Below, one piece after another: positions 1 through 12,209 of a stretch of 64,000 nucleotides of DNA. Both the position numbers and the translations under genes were made by a program. Under the pieces are notes generated by a model. The model was given only the letters and a program-made list of their open reading frames with translations. It was not told the origin of the DNA and made no database searches. The DNA lies in contig JALIZF010001690.1 in assembly GCA_029948255.1 (NCBI GenBank), positions 434,001-498,000 on the forward strand, written 5' to 3'. Each line of letters starts with the position of its first letter. Position 1 is the first letter of the stretch. Source of the stretch: Telmatactis stephensoni (taxonomy: Eukaryota; Cnidaria; Anthozoa; Actiniaria; Isophelliidae).

Positions 1-23
1 TTCACTTCGTCTTAAGGCGCTTA

Positions 24-58
24 TGACTCCGATTCCGACTCCGATTCCGACTCCGACG
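24..58. repeat. 12-bp tandem repeat
   Basis: A short tandem array of the unit gactccgattcc, about three copies. It lies left of the last EMG1 exon seen and shows no coding signal. Confidence 0.6.
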
Positions 59-379
59 TGAGTGAAAACCAGGCTTCATGGCCTCTTCCGTGACGAGAAG
101 GGTGGAGGTGGGGGCTGGGGGGAACATTTTGGTCATACTGGGGGCTTATGCCAAAAAAAACCCTTATATGAGGTGTCATGTGAAAATATGTAAACGGAGA
201 GCAGGTCTTTAAATATTCATAAATTCCAGAAATCTACCAGCCCCTGTCCCCTCCATCTCCATAAAAAATGAACTTGCCCTTAAAGAAGTGTAGAGAGTCA
301 GGACGGCCATTTTACGTGCTCATTCTAGCAACGGTGAAATCTAACCCTTTAATCTGCCTAAATAGGTACTAACCCCTTT

Positions 380-500
380 ACTAGTAGCTGCAGTGTGAAA
401 AAGGTACAAATCCCTTTTATATACCTCCAGTGTGAAAAAGGTATATACCTTTCATATACCTCCAGTGTGCACGTGGAAAAGGTATCCCATTTCAGGCAGA
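380..500. repeat. degenerate tandem repeat
   Basis: Three imperfect copies of a unit containing tacctccagtgtgaaaaagg. It sits in the EMG1 intron to the left of exon 5 and has no coding signal. Confidence 0.5.
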
Positions 501-585
501 GCCTCCCCATATAATGCATCATAGGGAATATCCCCCCTCTGGAGCCAAATGAGAGCGGAGATTCACAAAGTAATTGTTTTCTTAC

Positions 586-3500
586 CAATTTTTCTGCATC
601 CAGTAGGTAAGTGATCAGTCACTGGATTCTTAATGACCTGCAGAAATGAATATTAAGGTATCAGGGTACCCCTAGCGACCGGTGTGCGTTCAACTCTATA
701 TTGCGCCAAAACGTTTAGTCTAAACCCCATTAAAGTATACATTTTTAGAAAGCTGAATAAATGTAGAAACTATTTCTATTATTTTTATCGTAAAATAATT
801 TTTTCCTTTTAGGTCAGAGCGAATTATTCAAATTTTCACTGAGGTGTCTTCGTGGAGTTCACGGTCAATAAATACATGTATTGATCCGAAAACAATGTTT
901 ACTATCTTTCTGAGATCATGAGATATCACTTGTCAAAAGTGTGTCTCAGATTTTTGATTAGTTGCCCCGTTGTTCTGTTATACGTTCCTAAAGTTACAAC
1001 ACCGCCAAAATAGCTGTATTCGATACAAAACAGACAATAACTTTGGAATGGAGCAAAAAATCGAAAATCGGAGACACACTTTTAAAGAACAACTATCGAA
1101 GACGACCTCTGCCAAATTTCAGATGAATCCATTAAAATCCCTTTGACCGGGAACTCAAAATACACGGCTAATTGAACGTAAATTCACTTCCGAGAAAAAC
1201 GCAAAAATGTGTTTTGGAGCAAAGAAGCGGGTTTGTTGATACAAGGGGATTATAACACATAATAATCTTGCCCAATGACAGCTGAAGTAAAGGGCAACCA
1301 AAATCTTGTTGCGTTTCCCACACAAATGGCGGGATGTCAAGGCAATTTGATCCCATTGAACTTTGGCTCTTGTTGAATAATCTTTTTACAAAGGTTTCGA
1401 TAGTTTAGACAAAATATATTCTTCACCGACAAGCTCTCTTGATGACAGGTCAATTGACAAGAGATGTCAACAGATTGCCAAGGATTAAGCTGGAAAAATG
1501 TTTTTCGTTTATAACTCGCTATTGATAATCGCTAGACGTGAAATAATTTTTTCACTAAATCATAGCTTATTGTGTATTCTATCAGAAAATGTAAAAAAGT
1601 AAAAATCAAACCTTTTGAGAAACTTTGGGGTACCCTGATACCTTAAAGATAAAAGTCCCTATAAAGTAATCAAGATCATCTTGGGTACATGGGAGATAAT
1701 TAACTTTTTCAAAACTTTCTCGCTGATTACATACCCTCTGAGAAATCATGCTCCCAAAACTATATCAAATATGATCAAAGAAGAACTTAAAATAAAAGGA
1801 TAAATAAAGCTTTGCTGGCACTGACCTTTAACAATTTTTGTGGTCCATCAGATGCATGGATGCTGAGTTTATGAAGTAACTGAACTATAACATCAGTTGA
1901 AATAGGAATACATCAGCAATAAAGCATACAGCTGAACAGTGAACAGTGAACCACCTCTCCACAATGGTAAGAGGCAACAAAGCAAGTTCCTAAGTCTATA
2001 TATGTACTCATTGACTGAGTGGGAGGGCCGGATAGGAAAGCATTTTGTCAAAGGTCATGCAGCCATTAATTAGGACCAAATGCAGCAAGGTTAAATGACC
2101 TAGAGCCAAATATTTTCCCACCCAGTCTGACCTAACTTGGGTGATTAAGCATCATATGATTCTTTTTGATCATTTTACATGTATTTACATTTTTGGATGT
2201 GTGCTCAGATCTGTGTCCAGATACTGGTTTTTCTGGACCACCTTCAAAAAATCTGTATGTGCCCAGTCACATGACTATTTTCTAAGCTTTTCTTAAGAGC
2301 ACATGCAAGGCCAAATACATAATTTATGATAAAACAACTTAATCTCCCAGTTGCTAGGGATTTTGAATTTTCTTACAAATGAGCACTGTGCTAAGAAGCC
2401 CAAACAAACATTTATTAAACCTTACCCATAAGTCCACAGAATCTATCAAATGTTCTTGGTATTCTGGTTTGTGGATTGATTTCAATAAGAACATTCTTTT
2501 CAGTGTGAATGTAAATCTGTAGTAATCCAGCCTTGTTAAGAGGGCTGTCCAATAACATCAAGAGACACTACATGGACAAGAATCAAGAAATCAATCAAAA
2601 TCATGGATGACGAATATGTCTACATTGTTTCTTTGTCTTTGAAAATTGTAACTATATGACTTGTTCACAGTCATCTCTGTTAAGCTAGCGAGGGGTCTAT
2701 CCCCGGGGGGGGGGACTCCATTGTAAAAGGATCGGGTATGCTCGTCAGAAATTTTCAAAAATACCCCTAAAGGATACCGGAAGTCTTTTTAAAAGGGCGT
2801 GGCCGGACGGTTTTTTAACCCCTAAGAGATACCAGCGATAACAAGCTAATGAACATTATTATTATGAACACAAAATTTGATGGTCGACACGTTTTTGTTG
2901 GGTAAATTTCTTCCATTTGAGAACAAAATATTAAGCAACTTGAACTTTTTGAACTTTTTTTATTCACACACACGTTTACAATATATACAGAAAATATATT
3001 TACATTTGATAAATACATTTACATAAAATACATTTACAATATATACAGAAAATACATGTTTACAATTTTAAATATTTACATTTAAGATATACTTTATTAG
3101 ATCATTATAGAGGTGTGTGTGGTTGCCAAAGTAGTTTCAACTTTCGAGTTGGCAACCACATTCGAGTTGGCAACCACTCGCAATGGGCTCTTTTGATATC
3201 CTCAGAGAGACCAGGAAATGCTAAAACTCTAAATGTCAATTTTAACACCCTAAAAGATACCAAATCGCTGATTTTTACCCCTAAGAGATACGACGAGCAT
3301 ACCCGATCCTTTTACAATAGAGTCCCCCCCCCCCTGGGGATCTATCATCTTGCTGTTTATGTGCTTTCATAAAGAATACCCTGAGAACCTTGTTACAGAG
3401 GCGAAATTTACAGCTGTCATCATGCAATAAGACCAATGCATGATGACATTTTGACCCCCTCTCTGTAGCCGAGTGTAATTCTATAGACTATTGTTGTAAA

Positions 3501-4672
3501 CGTAATATTTTAGCTTAGTAAACATAGCTTACTCTAAGTTTTAATAGAGAGACAGAATGGTTTGGCGATAGAAGCGCCTGTTTGACAATTGTGTAATATT
3601 GTCCTCGGATTCTGTATAATGTTAATACTTTGAGATTCTGTTACAATAATTAGTTGTTCTCACTGGTTTCAGTGACTCACTCTCAGAGTTATCTTGGCTT
3701 TTGTTATTTGATATATTTATCTTTTAAGCCTAAGACTTCATGAGCTCTTGGGCATGAAAAATTAAAAGAAAGACAAAAATATCAGAAAGAAACCCTTGAA
3801 TGAGCCAAAGCCTCTGGTCCCCTATTGAGAGGAGGTTTAAACGTCATCACGCTTGGGGTTTATAAGCTGCACATTAAGATAATTAAGTTCTTGAACCTGG
3901 TGTGTCTAACGTGGAAGTGCCTTTTGAGAGGCAAAAAGATATTGCCACAAGGTGGGGTTCTTCTAAAAGGTCAAATGTTTCCACATATGCCCAACCTGAC
4001 CACCCCACCCTAGGGCTTAACAGTGATAATTTTTACCGTTCTAAGGCACCGATTGTACATGACGATTTTCAGCCCAGGCTACATTTATTTCAGCCCGGTC
4101 AGATTTCTTCATAGATCGGTCCAAAGGTGGTAGTATTTTAGGAGCTGGGGGAGGAGAACGAGTTGTATTTGCTAAAGAGAAAGAATCCCGGGCTGATTTT
4201 TGTCTAAATCGCGATAAACTTTCATTTTCCTCGCCGGGCTCGGGCTGAAAGTCGTCATGTAATCGGTGCCTAACAACTACTGTTGTAAGCTTACTTTTTA
4301 AAATACGATTTTACAAACTTACTTGGTGTGTAATATCTGGTCTTGCTGTGCCTGGATCTCGATTATTCTTTCTCATTATCCCTTTATGATGATCGCAGTT
4401 TAGAAGTTCAAAATTTTTTCCATTCTGTGGAGTCACAATTCAAAATTATCAAAAACCCTGTTCACGCTATAATTTTGCACGTGGTTCATAAACACAACAC
4501 TGAATTACTACCAGTTATCAACGTATATTGTTTTCACCTTTACGGCTTCTAAGGATGCTTTCTCGATAATAACGATAAGCCTTTTGCCTGAGTCTTTCTC
4601 TTTTAAAGTACGAGGTATTTTACGAGGTCTTTCATAACCCTCTTGGTCTTCTTGTTCTCTTTTGTCGGCCAT
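586..4672 (-). CDS. EMG1: EMG1/NEP1 18S rRNA pseudouridine N1-methyltransferase, 5' five exons (partial)
   Basis: EMG1 is a SPOUT-fold methyltransferase that modifies a hypermodified pseudouridine of 18S rRNA and helps assemble the small ribosomal subunit in the nucleolus. Five coding exons follow one another in consistent phase: 4538-4672, 4323-4424, 2426-2567, 1826-1884 and 586-637. The start ATG at 4672 begins [10 protein letters not shown]. Recognisable family blocks are [17 protein letters not shown] (exon 1), [13 protein letters not shown] (exon 2), [19 protein letters not shown] then [13 protein letters not shown] (exon 3), [19 protein letters not shown] (exon 4) and [16 protein letters not shown] (exon 5). 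All donors are GT and acceptors AG (for example ATGG|GTAAGG at 2426). The remaining C-terminal exons should lie left of position 1. Two inverted-repeat elements (653-1646 and 2694-3345) lie in introns and leave the exons intact. An in-frame ATG upstream at 4711 is less likely because family similarity starts after 4672. Confidence 0.93.
653..1646. mobile_element. TTAA-flanked inverted-repeat element, 994 bp
   Basis: The ends are ttaaggtatcagggtacccc and its exact inverted copy, so a 16-bp terminal inverted repeat is bounded by TTAA on both sides. No transposase reading frame lies inside, so it is non-autonomous. TTAA targets are typical of piggyBac and Kolobok transposons. It lies in EMG1 intron 4. 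Confidence 0.75.
2694..3345. mobile_element. inverted-repeat element, about 650 bp
   Basis: The ends are inverted copies of about 50 bp: a G-run, then actccattgtaaaaggatcg and ggtatgctcgtc, mirrored at 3291-3345. Secondary 'cccctaagagatacc' blocks occur inside each arm. It lacks a transposase and lies in EMG1 intron 2. Confidence 0.75.
4044..4271. mobile_element. small inverted-repeat element (MITE), 228 bp
   Basis: The ends read aggcaccgattgtacatgac and, inverted, the near-identical aggcaccgattacatgacga. Arms are about 32 bp and there is no ORF. It lies between EMG1 exons 2 and 3, just left of exon 2. Confidence 0.75.
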
Positions 4673-4957
4673 TTTGAACTTTTCCACAGGATTCCCAACT
4701 GAGATCCTCAATCAGTTTTACCAGCCCTCCCCTCCCCCCTCCCCGGATTTACATACGTGAATGGCAGTGGAAATATATATGGTAAGGAAATGGTAAGTCG
4801 GAGCTGGATGAGCCGAAACACTCGCTAAATAACTCCCCCTATAAAAAAGAATTCAAAATCGTGAAAAATTACATTGTATCTAAATCACTTTAAAAATTGG
4901 AACTGCAAGCAGGTCGCTTATGAGAATTGTTTGAAGGTTAGCCATTAAAAGAAAATG

Positions 4958-5184
4958 TTATCAATCTAATTTCTTTTTCCTGCAAAAAATTCCCATCTAT
5001 TTTCGCATTACATCGCATTACGCACAAGCAGTTTAAGGACGTTTGCGGCCAAAGTGAACCTACCACATGTTTTCTTTCCTGAGGAGTCACATGACGTCAA
5101 AGTGGACCCTTTGCTTGTGCGTGTTATGAAGTAACGCGAGAATAAACGGTAATTTATTGCAGGAAAAAGAAATACATTGATAAA
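4958..5184. mobile_element. inverted-repeat element in the EMG1 upstream region
   Basis: Two arms of about 70 bp are inverted copies: 4958-5027 and 5111-5184, sharing tttctttttcctgcaa and the acgcacaagca block. The rest of 4673-5467 is EMG1 promoter/intergenic sequence with another small palindrome at 5252-5350. Confidence 0.65.
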
Positions 5185-5251
5185 ATGTTCTGTTAATGGA
5201 CGTTTAATATATCATAATATAAGATTATGTGTGAATAGTTCGGGATAGATG

Positions 5252-5350
5252 TACCCTGCGAGCAGACGCTATTTTCTACTTTTCTCGTCGCTCCAAGGGA
5301 GGTAAGAGAAATTATTATTCCGTCTACTTGCACGTCTGCTCGCAGGGCAC
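5252..5350. repeat. short inverted repeat, about 100 bp
   Basis: The ends are ccctgcgagcagacg and its inverted copy cgtctgctcgcaggg. It is probably a small non-autonomous element. No ORF. Confidence 0.6.
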
Positions 5351-5467
5351 GGCTCATAATTCTGAGCGCGTGGAGCGCGCGCGCTCGATGACGTGCGTAC
5401 GTGTTAGCGCGCGTACAAATCAACTACTAGTTACTTCATGACTCCAAAATCAACAAAACAACAGTCT

Positions 5468-5750
5468 TGTAGGAGACGAGGATATTCACTTCGATATGCG
5501 TACAAACTCAACTTTACTAGGACTTTGACGATTACAGTTACGAATACAAGTACGTCTGGTACGCTGAGTACGACTGGTACGATTCGCTGAAAATTACAAT
5601 GTACTTATGTTACTTATATAAGCTATAAATAAGGAAATAAATAGAAAAATCGAACTACTCACAAGTCATGTTGACTATCCTCCGTACATTGATCTCCTAA
5701 CTAAATCGAACGTTCTTGAGCCTACGCTCTTAATTGCAGCGGTCCTTACA
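5468..5750 (-). repeat. BEL 3' LTR
   Basis: A 283-bp direct repeat of 13614-13896 that differs at two bases (C/T near 5681 and A/G near 5709). It begins TGT and ends ACA. It is preceded by the target duplication AGTCT. Confidence 0.95.
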
Positions 5751-5868
5751 TCCCTCCCCACGCCAAAAACTATCTTAAATGTTCAATATAAATGAAATAA
5801 CTCAAAAGTTCTATTTAATGTTCTTCTATATTTCACTGCATTGTTTCTTGTTGATTAGCTTCTTTCAC

Positions 5869-7803
5869 TCATCCGGTCACTGGGTTGGCTTGATCTTCAA
5901 TCTTCTTTAGTAGCTCTTCTTCTAGCATACATAGCTTACGTACATCTCGACGGTACACTCCTTCAGCTGTTCTCACGACGACTTGACGTACGACTCCATT
6001 GCTGTCTGGCATCGTCTGCTCAATCAATGCCTTTGGCCACTGACCTCTTGGCGTATTCTTGTCTGCAACAAGGACTAGGTCCCCAACTGTAAAATTAGGC
6101 TTCTCGTGTAGCCATTTCTGTCTTTCTTGCAACATCGGTAGGTATTCTTTTGTCCATCTTTGCCAAAACTCGTTTGCAAGCAGGTGAGCGTGCTTCCACC
6201 TTGCTCTGTATCTGTCGGCAGCTTCTAGCTGAGCTCGTCTGGAGGCAAGGCTGGGTTCTGGCGAAGCAATAGGATGTGGTTCGGCGTAAGTGCCTCCAAA
6301 TCTCGGGGGTCGCTTGAGACATCTAGTTATGGGTCGGTCATTCATGATCTTTTCCACTTCTGTTAGAAAGGTCTGCAGCGTCTCGTCATTCACAAGACGT
6401 TCTCCCAACATGGCGTGCAGGATTCTTCTAACTGATCTGATGAGACGTTCCCAGACGCCTCCTTGATGACTTGCGGCGGGAGGATTAAACTTCCACTGTA
6501 CACTTCTCTGATTCAATTCACTTTGGATCTTTTCTTGGTTCCACATCTTCATTGCTTTAATGACATCTAGCTCTGCTCCCTTGAAATTAGTACCGTTGTC
6601 GCTGTATATGATTCTTGGGGGTCCACGTCTACTAACGAAGCGCATCACTGCGTTTATAAAGCTGTCAGTGGATAAATCTTGCGCTACTTCGATGTGGACT
6701 GCCCTATACCTCAGGCAGGTAAATATACAACCATAACGTTTGTTTAGGGCTGGGTCTCTCTTGGATCTGGTGCTAGGTCCAACTTTGACATACAGGGGTC
6801 CAAAATAGTCCAGGCCAACTGCGGCAAATGGGTAGACCTGCTGCTGATCATCGGAAGACGCTCTTACTTCAGGTAATGGAGCAGTAATCTGTTCTCCCAT
6901 TTTCGCGCTTTGACGTCTGCATTCGTGGCACTTTCTCAGGACTCTTTTCACTGAAGATACTCCGCTCACAATCCAAAAACGTTGTCGCACTTCGGCCAAT
7001 ACTTGATGAGTTCCGACGTGTCCATTACGATGGTGATAATGACGTACTATCAGCTCTGTTACTGGATGCTTTCCAGGTAAGATGAGGGGATGTTTCGCAT
7101 CGTATGGCAGATGCGAACGTTCTAATCGTCCTCCTACTCGAATCACTCCGTCTTGCAAGAAGGGCTTGAGACGTACGAATCTTTCCTTTGCTTCTTTAAT
7201 TGGACATTCTTCTGTATCGTCCTTGTTGCTCGAAAACGACTCTTTCTGGACAAATCTTACAATTCTTTTCTCTGCTGCTTCGACTTCAAGAACTGTCAAA
7301 GTTTCTTGACTGGGTTGCAAGCTTTTGACCCATTCGCCGTTAGCTAGTCGCGGCCAAGCTTTAACTAACACGTGAACAGCTCTGACTAGCCACGCGACTG
7401 TTCTTCTAAGCCTGTTCCAGGTTGAGTACCTGCGAAACAGCGAGCTCCAAAAGCTCATCTGCAGGGTGGTCACTCCTACCATTACCCTTTCTTTCTTTAC
7501 TCCTTCGTCACTCTCTGATAAGACTGTGGACATCTCTAACGGTTGTGGAGGCCATTGGTCTTCGTCATTCCACAAGAACTCTGGTCCTTCTCTCCACATT
7601 TGAAGCTTTCTTGACTCAGTAGCCTTGATTCCTCTTGAAGCATGATCTGCAGGATTTTGCTCCGACCTAACGTGTCTCCACTGACTTGGGACTGATCCTT
7701 GACGTATAATGGCAACACGGTTTGCAACAAAGGTGACGAATCTCTTCACCTCGTTGAGGATATATCTAAGGGACGATAATGGAATCCGTCCAATAACTGA
7801 CAC
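5869..7803 (-). pseudogene. BEL pol 3' part: RNase H remnant, integrase, C-terminal domain
   Basis: A 644-codon open frame. It starts in the tail of RNase H (RFVTFVANRVAIIRQ, then NPADHASRG). The integrase follows, with an HHCC zinc-binding region (HHRNGHVGTHQ ... CHEC, about 6900-7060) and a DDE core: D in GLDYFGP (about 6800), D in SDNGTNF (about 6590), E in GGVWERLIRS (about 6450). A basic C-terminal domain (FTVGDLVLVADKNTPRGQWP, about 6000-6090) is typical of BEL integrases. The integrase itself looks intact. I call the unit a pseudogene because it is cut off from gag-pro by the RT deletion and by frameshifts at 7803-7913, and because the ATG at 7803 is internal to the ancestral polyprotein. 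Confidence 0.9.
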
Positions 7804-7910
7804 TGTCGATCTTTAGTCTTCCTTGCAATGCACTCAGACGATCAACTCATTCATACGAACCAGCAAGGTCGCGGCTGTTAACTCTAGTTTGGGCACTGTC
7901 ATTGCGCTCT
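7804..7910 (-). other. pol deletion junction with stops and a frameshift
   Basis: Within about 110 bp the sequence passes from early RT to RNase H: an RNase H motif (VPKLELTAATLLVR) is readable, then in-frame stops, then a WTDS motif in another frame. Several hundred residues, including the YxDD catalytic box, are missing relative to normal BEL pol. Confidence 0.85.
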
Positions 7911-10900
7911 TCAGGGGCCTTTCGTTGTGTCTCCTCCATCCCACCACAAATAGCATAGTGCTCCTCGGTCTTCTGGGGCTACATATACTTGATGAAACAT
8001 TCTCTTCACATCTGCTGCTACCGCTACGTCTTCAACTCTAAATCTCAAGATGACTCCAATCAATGGGCTTGTGTTCTCTGGTCCTCTAAGCAAATTGTCG
8101 TTCAGAGATGTACCCTCGGTCTTTGCGGCGCAATCAAAAACAACTCTTGGTTCTTCTGGCTTTCTAGGATGCCACACTGCGTGGTGAGGAAGATACCAAA
8201 GGGGCTTGAGACTAGCGAGTTCTTTATCTGATACCTCCCGTGATGATCCCTCAGATTCGTACTTCTCTATTACTTGGGTGTATTTTTGTCTGAAGATTTC
8301 ATCTTTCTCCATTTTTTTCTTTAACCACTGTAACCTTCTCTCTGCTGTGGGTTTACTGTTCGGGAGATTCGGGGGGTCTCTACGAAACGGAAGCTTGAGC
8401 TGATAATGTCCATTCATTAAACGAACTGACTGGTCCATTATCTGTTTCGCTCTGCGGTCTTCCAACGATATAGAATCTTGGTCGCTGTTATTGGTGTCCT
8501 GGAACTCTTCGTCATACATACGTTCTAGCTTCACATTCAAGTCTTCTTCTTGTTCCAAATTTGTACTAGTATGAGTTACATGAGCGTTACTTTCGGTGGG
8601 ATTTTCTATGGGTCCGTAGACTGTCCATCCTAGCAAGGTTTTCACTGCAAAAGGCTCTCCCTTCTTTCCAACTCTCTTTTCTAGTTCAGTGTCAGTAATG
8701 TCTGGACGGTCATTGCCTATGAGTATCGCTACTTTACTTTGCTCGGCTTCTTGTAACTTGAGGTCACTGAGGTACGGCCACCTCATTATCTGTTCGTTTG
8801 TAGCTATGTGCCTCGTTGATATAGGAAGACTTTCTGTAGTTACAACGTTCTCCAAACGAAACTTTGCATCTCCAGACAAGGACTCTACGTTTAGCTCCAC
8901 TTCGTATCCGGACTTCTTTTCTTGACCATTTACTGTAGATAGCGTGAAGTTTGCGGACTTCAAGTTCTTCATTTCAAGTTCTTTTACTAGACTTTCTAGA
9001 CACAGTGTCGTGTCTGAACCGTTGTCGAAGAATGCATACGTAGTAACCGTCTTGTCACTGTTAGGACTACTAACTTTCACTGGTAACACTTTAAAGCAAA
9101 CTCTTGGCTTGACTTCTACTGCATTGGCTGTAACTGGTATCTCCAGTTTTGTAGTCGTAGCACTGTTACTAACGACGGGGGGCGACTTGCTATCAGAATT
9201 TGCTACTATCGCTCTAATACCATTTTGATTACTTGAAATGTTCCTTGTGTGCACAATCTTATCCTTCATAGCACTGTTGCTCTGTAAGAAACTTCCTGCT
9301 TTTTCTCCTTCTACCGCGTGTAGCAACTGGTGATGACCTTTACCACATCCAGATACTCTGCAAGTAAATCCTTTCGTACAAGATCTAGCGTAATGTCCCT
9401 CTTCAAGACAAACTTTGCAGAGATTATGTTGCTTGACGATCCTAAGACGATCTTCTAAAGGGGAACTTTTGAATTTCCAGCACCTCCATATTCCGTGTGG
9501 TCCTGAACACTGTGGACACTTCTTAGCTGCTGTTACATTTGAGTTCTGCTGGCTTCGATCTGCACTAACTGCCAATGTAGTGATTTTCTGCCGTTGGTCT
9601 TGCTTATCGTTTCTTGAGTCTCGTTTGTCTGGTTTATCAGCTGTCTTAAGCTCCATACCGTATCTGTTGTTGATTCTCTCAGCTACTTTGCGCACGAAAT
9701 CCACAAAATCTTTGAAGTCGGCTCTGCCTTTGGACTTTATCAAATCACCTGCTCTGTCAGCCCATTTTCGCTTAAGGCTTTCATCTGGAAATTTCTTCAT
9801 CAGCATAACTATAGTATCTTCACTGTCTAAGCGACTTGAGTAACTAAGGCCCATATTGTCGAGGACTCTACGCGTATCTTCCAAACGTCGAGTGAAGTCC
9901 ATGAGACTTGCTGCATCAGCTTTCTTGATCTGCGTTTCCTTTAGTTTCTTCATGTGTGCCTCTGCTATCATGTGTGGCTGTCCAAAGTTATCTAACAAGG
10001 TTTTTCGTGCTTCTTTGTATCTCGTTCCAACAGGTAAGTTGACGCAACTCTTTATGGCATCCTTTGCCTTTCCAATACACTGAGCTAACAAACGTGTAAG
10101 TCTCTGAGAGTCATCAGCTACTTGACTCTCGATGTTGTCCTTAAAGTTAGTCACGAACTCCGCGTATTCTAACGGGTCGCCGCTGAACTTCATTAATTCA
10201 ATCTTGGGAAGAGACGGTCCTTGCTTGATTGCCTGCGCGATCGTTGTCCATGCGTCTATTGAACACTGCTCTTGAGAGTAGGGATAAGGTGTACTGTAGT
10301 AGGGCGTTGACTGGGTGGGGGTACTGACCATTGGATGGAAATCTCTTGCTGTTGCATATAGCGGAACTTGATATGTAGTTTCCCTCTCGCGCGCGGCGTA
10401 CGGAAACGGATAGGTCCTCCCTTCTGTAACTGCACTCCACGGGGCGAACTGAACTCGTTCCTTTGCTGCTGAACTCGATGAGATAGACTGTCTTGATATT
10501 GGTGCCTCCGAACTTGATGTAGATAACCGAAGCATTTCTTGGGCTAACGAACTCATCAGGGTTGGCTGAGCTGGTTCTTGTTCCTCCGGAAACCACAATG
10601 GTTGTTGCACTCTCTCCTGCGTTGCTGAACTCGATGGATGCGACTTGACTGGTCTTTGCGGTCCTGAAAACCACGACGGTGATTGTAGACTTCCTTCCCG
10701 CGCTGTTCTGCTTGACGGGGTAGACTGGACTGGGTCCCGCGCTGATGTACTCAATGGGATTGACTGGACTGGGTCCCACGCTGCTGTACTCAACGGGGGT
10801 GACTGGACTGGGTCCCGCGCTGATGTACTCAACGAGGTTGACTGGACTGGGTCCCACGCCGCTGTACTCAACGGGGGTGACTGGACTGGGTCCCGCGCTG

Positions 10901-12161
10901 CTGTACTCAACGGGGTTGACTGGACTGGGTCCCGCGCTGCTGTACTCAACGGGATTGACTGGACTGGGTCCCGCGCTGATGTACCCAACGAGGTTGACTG
11001 GACTGGGTCCCACGCTGCTGTACTCAACGGGGGTGACTGGACTGGGTCCCGCGCTGCTGTACTCAACGGGATTGACTGGACTGGGTCCCGCGCTGCTGTA
11101 CTCAACGGGATTGACTGGACTGGGTCCCGCGCTGATGTACTCAACGAGGTTGACTGGACTGGGTCCCGCGCTGCTGTACTCAACGGGGGTGACTGGACTG
11201 GGTCCCGCGCTGCTGTACTCAACGGGATTGACTGGACTGGGTCCCGCGCTGATGCACTCAACGAGGTTGACTGGACTGGGTCCCACGCTGCTGTACTCAA
11301 CGGGGGTGACTGGACTGGGTCCCGCGCTGCTGTACTCAACGGGATTGACTGGACTGGATCCCGCGCTGCTGTACTCAACGGGAGTAACTGAAATGATGTC
11401 ACTTTATCTAAGAGGGGTTTCGCGCTTGCTCCTAAGTTTGGAGATTCTAAAGTTTGGCCTTCTTCAAGCATTAAATCAATCGTTGCCTGCTTCAAACTTG
11501 TTTCTGCGTCCAAAAGTTCAATTTTTCTTTTGAGCTCTGCTTTTCCCTTCTCTATCTCTTCAAGCTGACGATCTATCTCCTGCCTTTCCTTGAGCGCTTG
11601 TACTTGTAGTCTCGCTTCTTCTAGTTTTCTTCTTTCTCTTACGCTGCTTCTACTAGTCGAAGCGCGGCTTGATTCTGAGATTGCCCTCTCTGGTATGAAC
11701 TTCACATTTTGTTTACGCATGTACTCGTTAAACATTATCTCTAGTTGAAATTTCATGTCTCTTTGATTGTTGTAACTGTCTATCAGTAACGCTTTCCTTT
11801 CTTCATCAACTTCCAACTGCATACATACCTCGTGCGTTTCCGCAAGTTTTCTAAATGATTCATTGTACCTTCTGATGCAGTTCTCTAGCTCTTCTGAATC
11901 GAGTGTTTCACGATTAAATAACTCTTGAATTTCTTTCCATAATTTTCGCACGTTTCCTAGGTGCGCTGATCTTTTTCGTCTCGCTTCGATGACTTTTTCG
12001 GTTTCCACCCACTCACACATTCTCTTAGTTAATTCTTTTCTTCTCGTCGGTCTACTGATTTCTGTTCGTCGACACGATTCTTCAACTTGAACGTCTTCAT
12101 CTTCTCGCGGCAATGATGGCCATTCTCTTTTTCCACCATTCTTTCCACTTCCAGAAAACAT
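7911..12161 (-). pseudogene. BEL gag-protease-RT (N-terminal part) polyprotein
   Basis: A single long open frame, about 1416 codons from the ATG at 12161 (MFSGSGKNGG). Charged, coiled-coil-like N-terminal gag (about 11500-12000) is followed by a proline/serine-rich stretch with 17 copies of a 13-residue repeat (10732-11375), gag core (about 9700-10200), and CCHC-type zinc knuckles (CPQCSGPHGIWRCW and CKVCLEEGHYARSC, about 9350-9520). An aspartic protease with DNGSDTT (about 9010-9030) and the N-terminal part of RT follow (VFDCAAKTEGTSLNDNLL, then DVKRMFHQVYVAPEDRGALC). The frame stops at 7911-7913, where RT should continue into its palm. The extension to 12200 has no ATG. Gag and protease may still be translatable; RT is not. 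Confidence 0.92.
10732..11375. repeat. 39-bp minisatellite inside BEL gag, 17 copies
   Basis: The motif ggtccc recurs every 39 bp exactly from 10732 to about 11356. Each unit encodes a 13-residue repeat PLSTAARDPVQS plus one variable residue (I, P or T) in gag. Because 39 is divisible by three, several other frames on both strands also stay open, producing misleading ORFs of 248-362 codons. Sequence variants (gcgctg/acgctg, ctgctg/ctgatg) recur in patterns, suggesting expansion by blocks of two or three units. Confidence 0.95.
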
Positions 12162-12209
12162 CTTCGTTGGGCTTCCTGTGTCGCACGTGCCAATAAACAC
12201 GTTTCGCTT

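Noticed and set aside
10198..11286. 362-codon minus-strand ORF and two plus-strand ORFs (248 and 262 codons) over the gag repeat
   Set aside because: The repeat unit is 39 bp, so all stop-free frames stay open. The real frame is the gag frame, which continues on both sides with recognisable domains.
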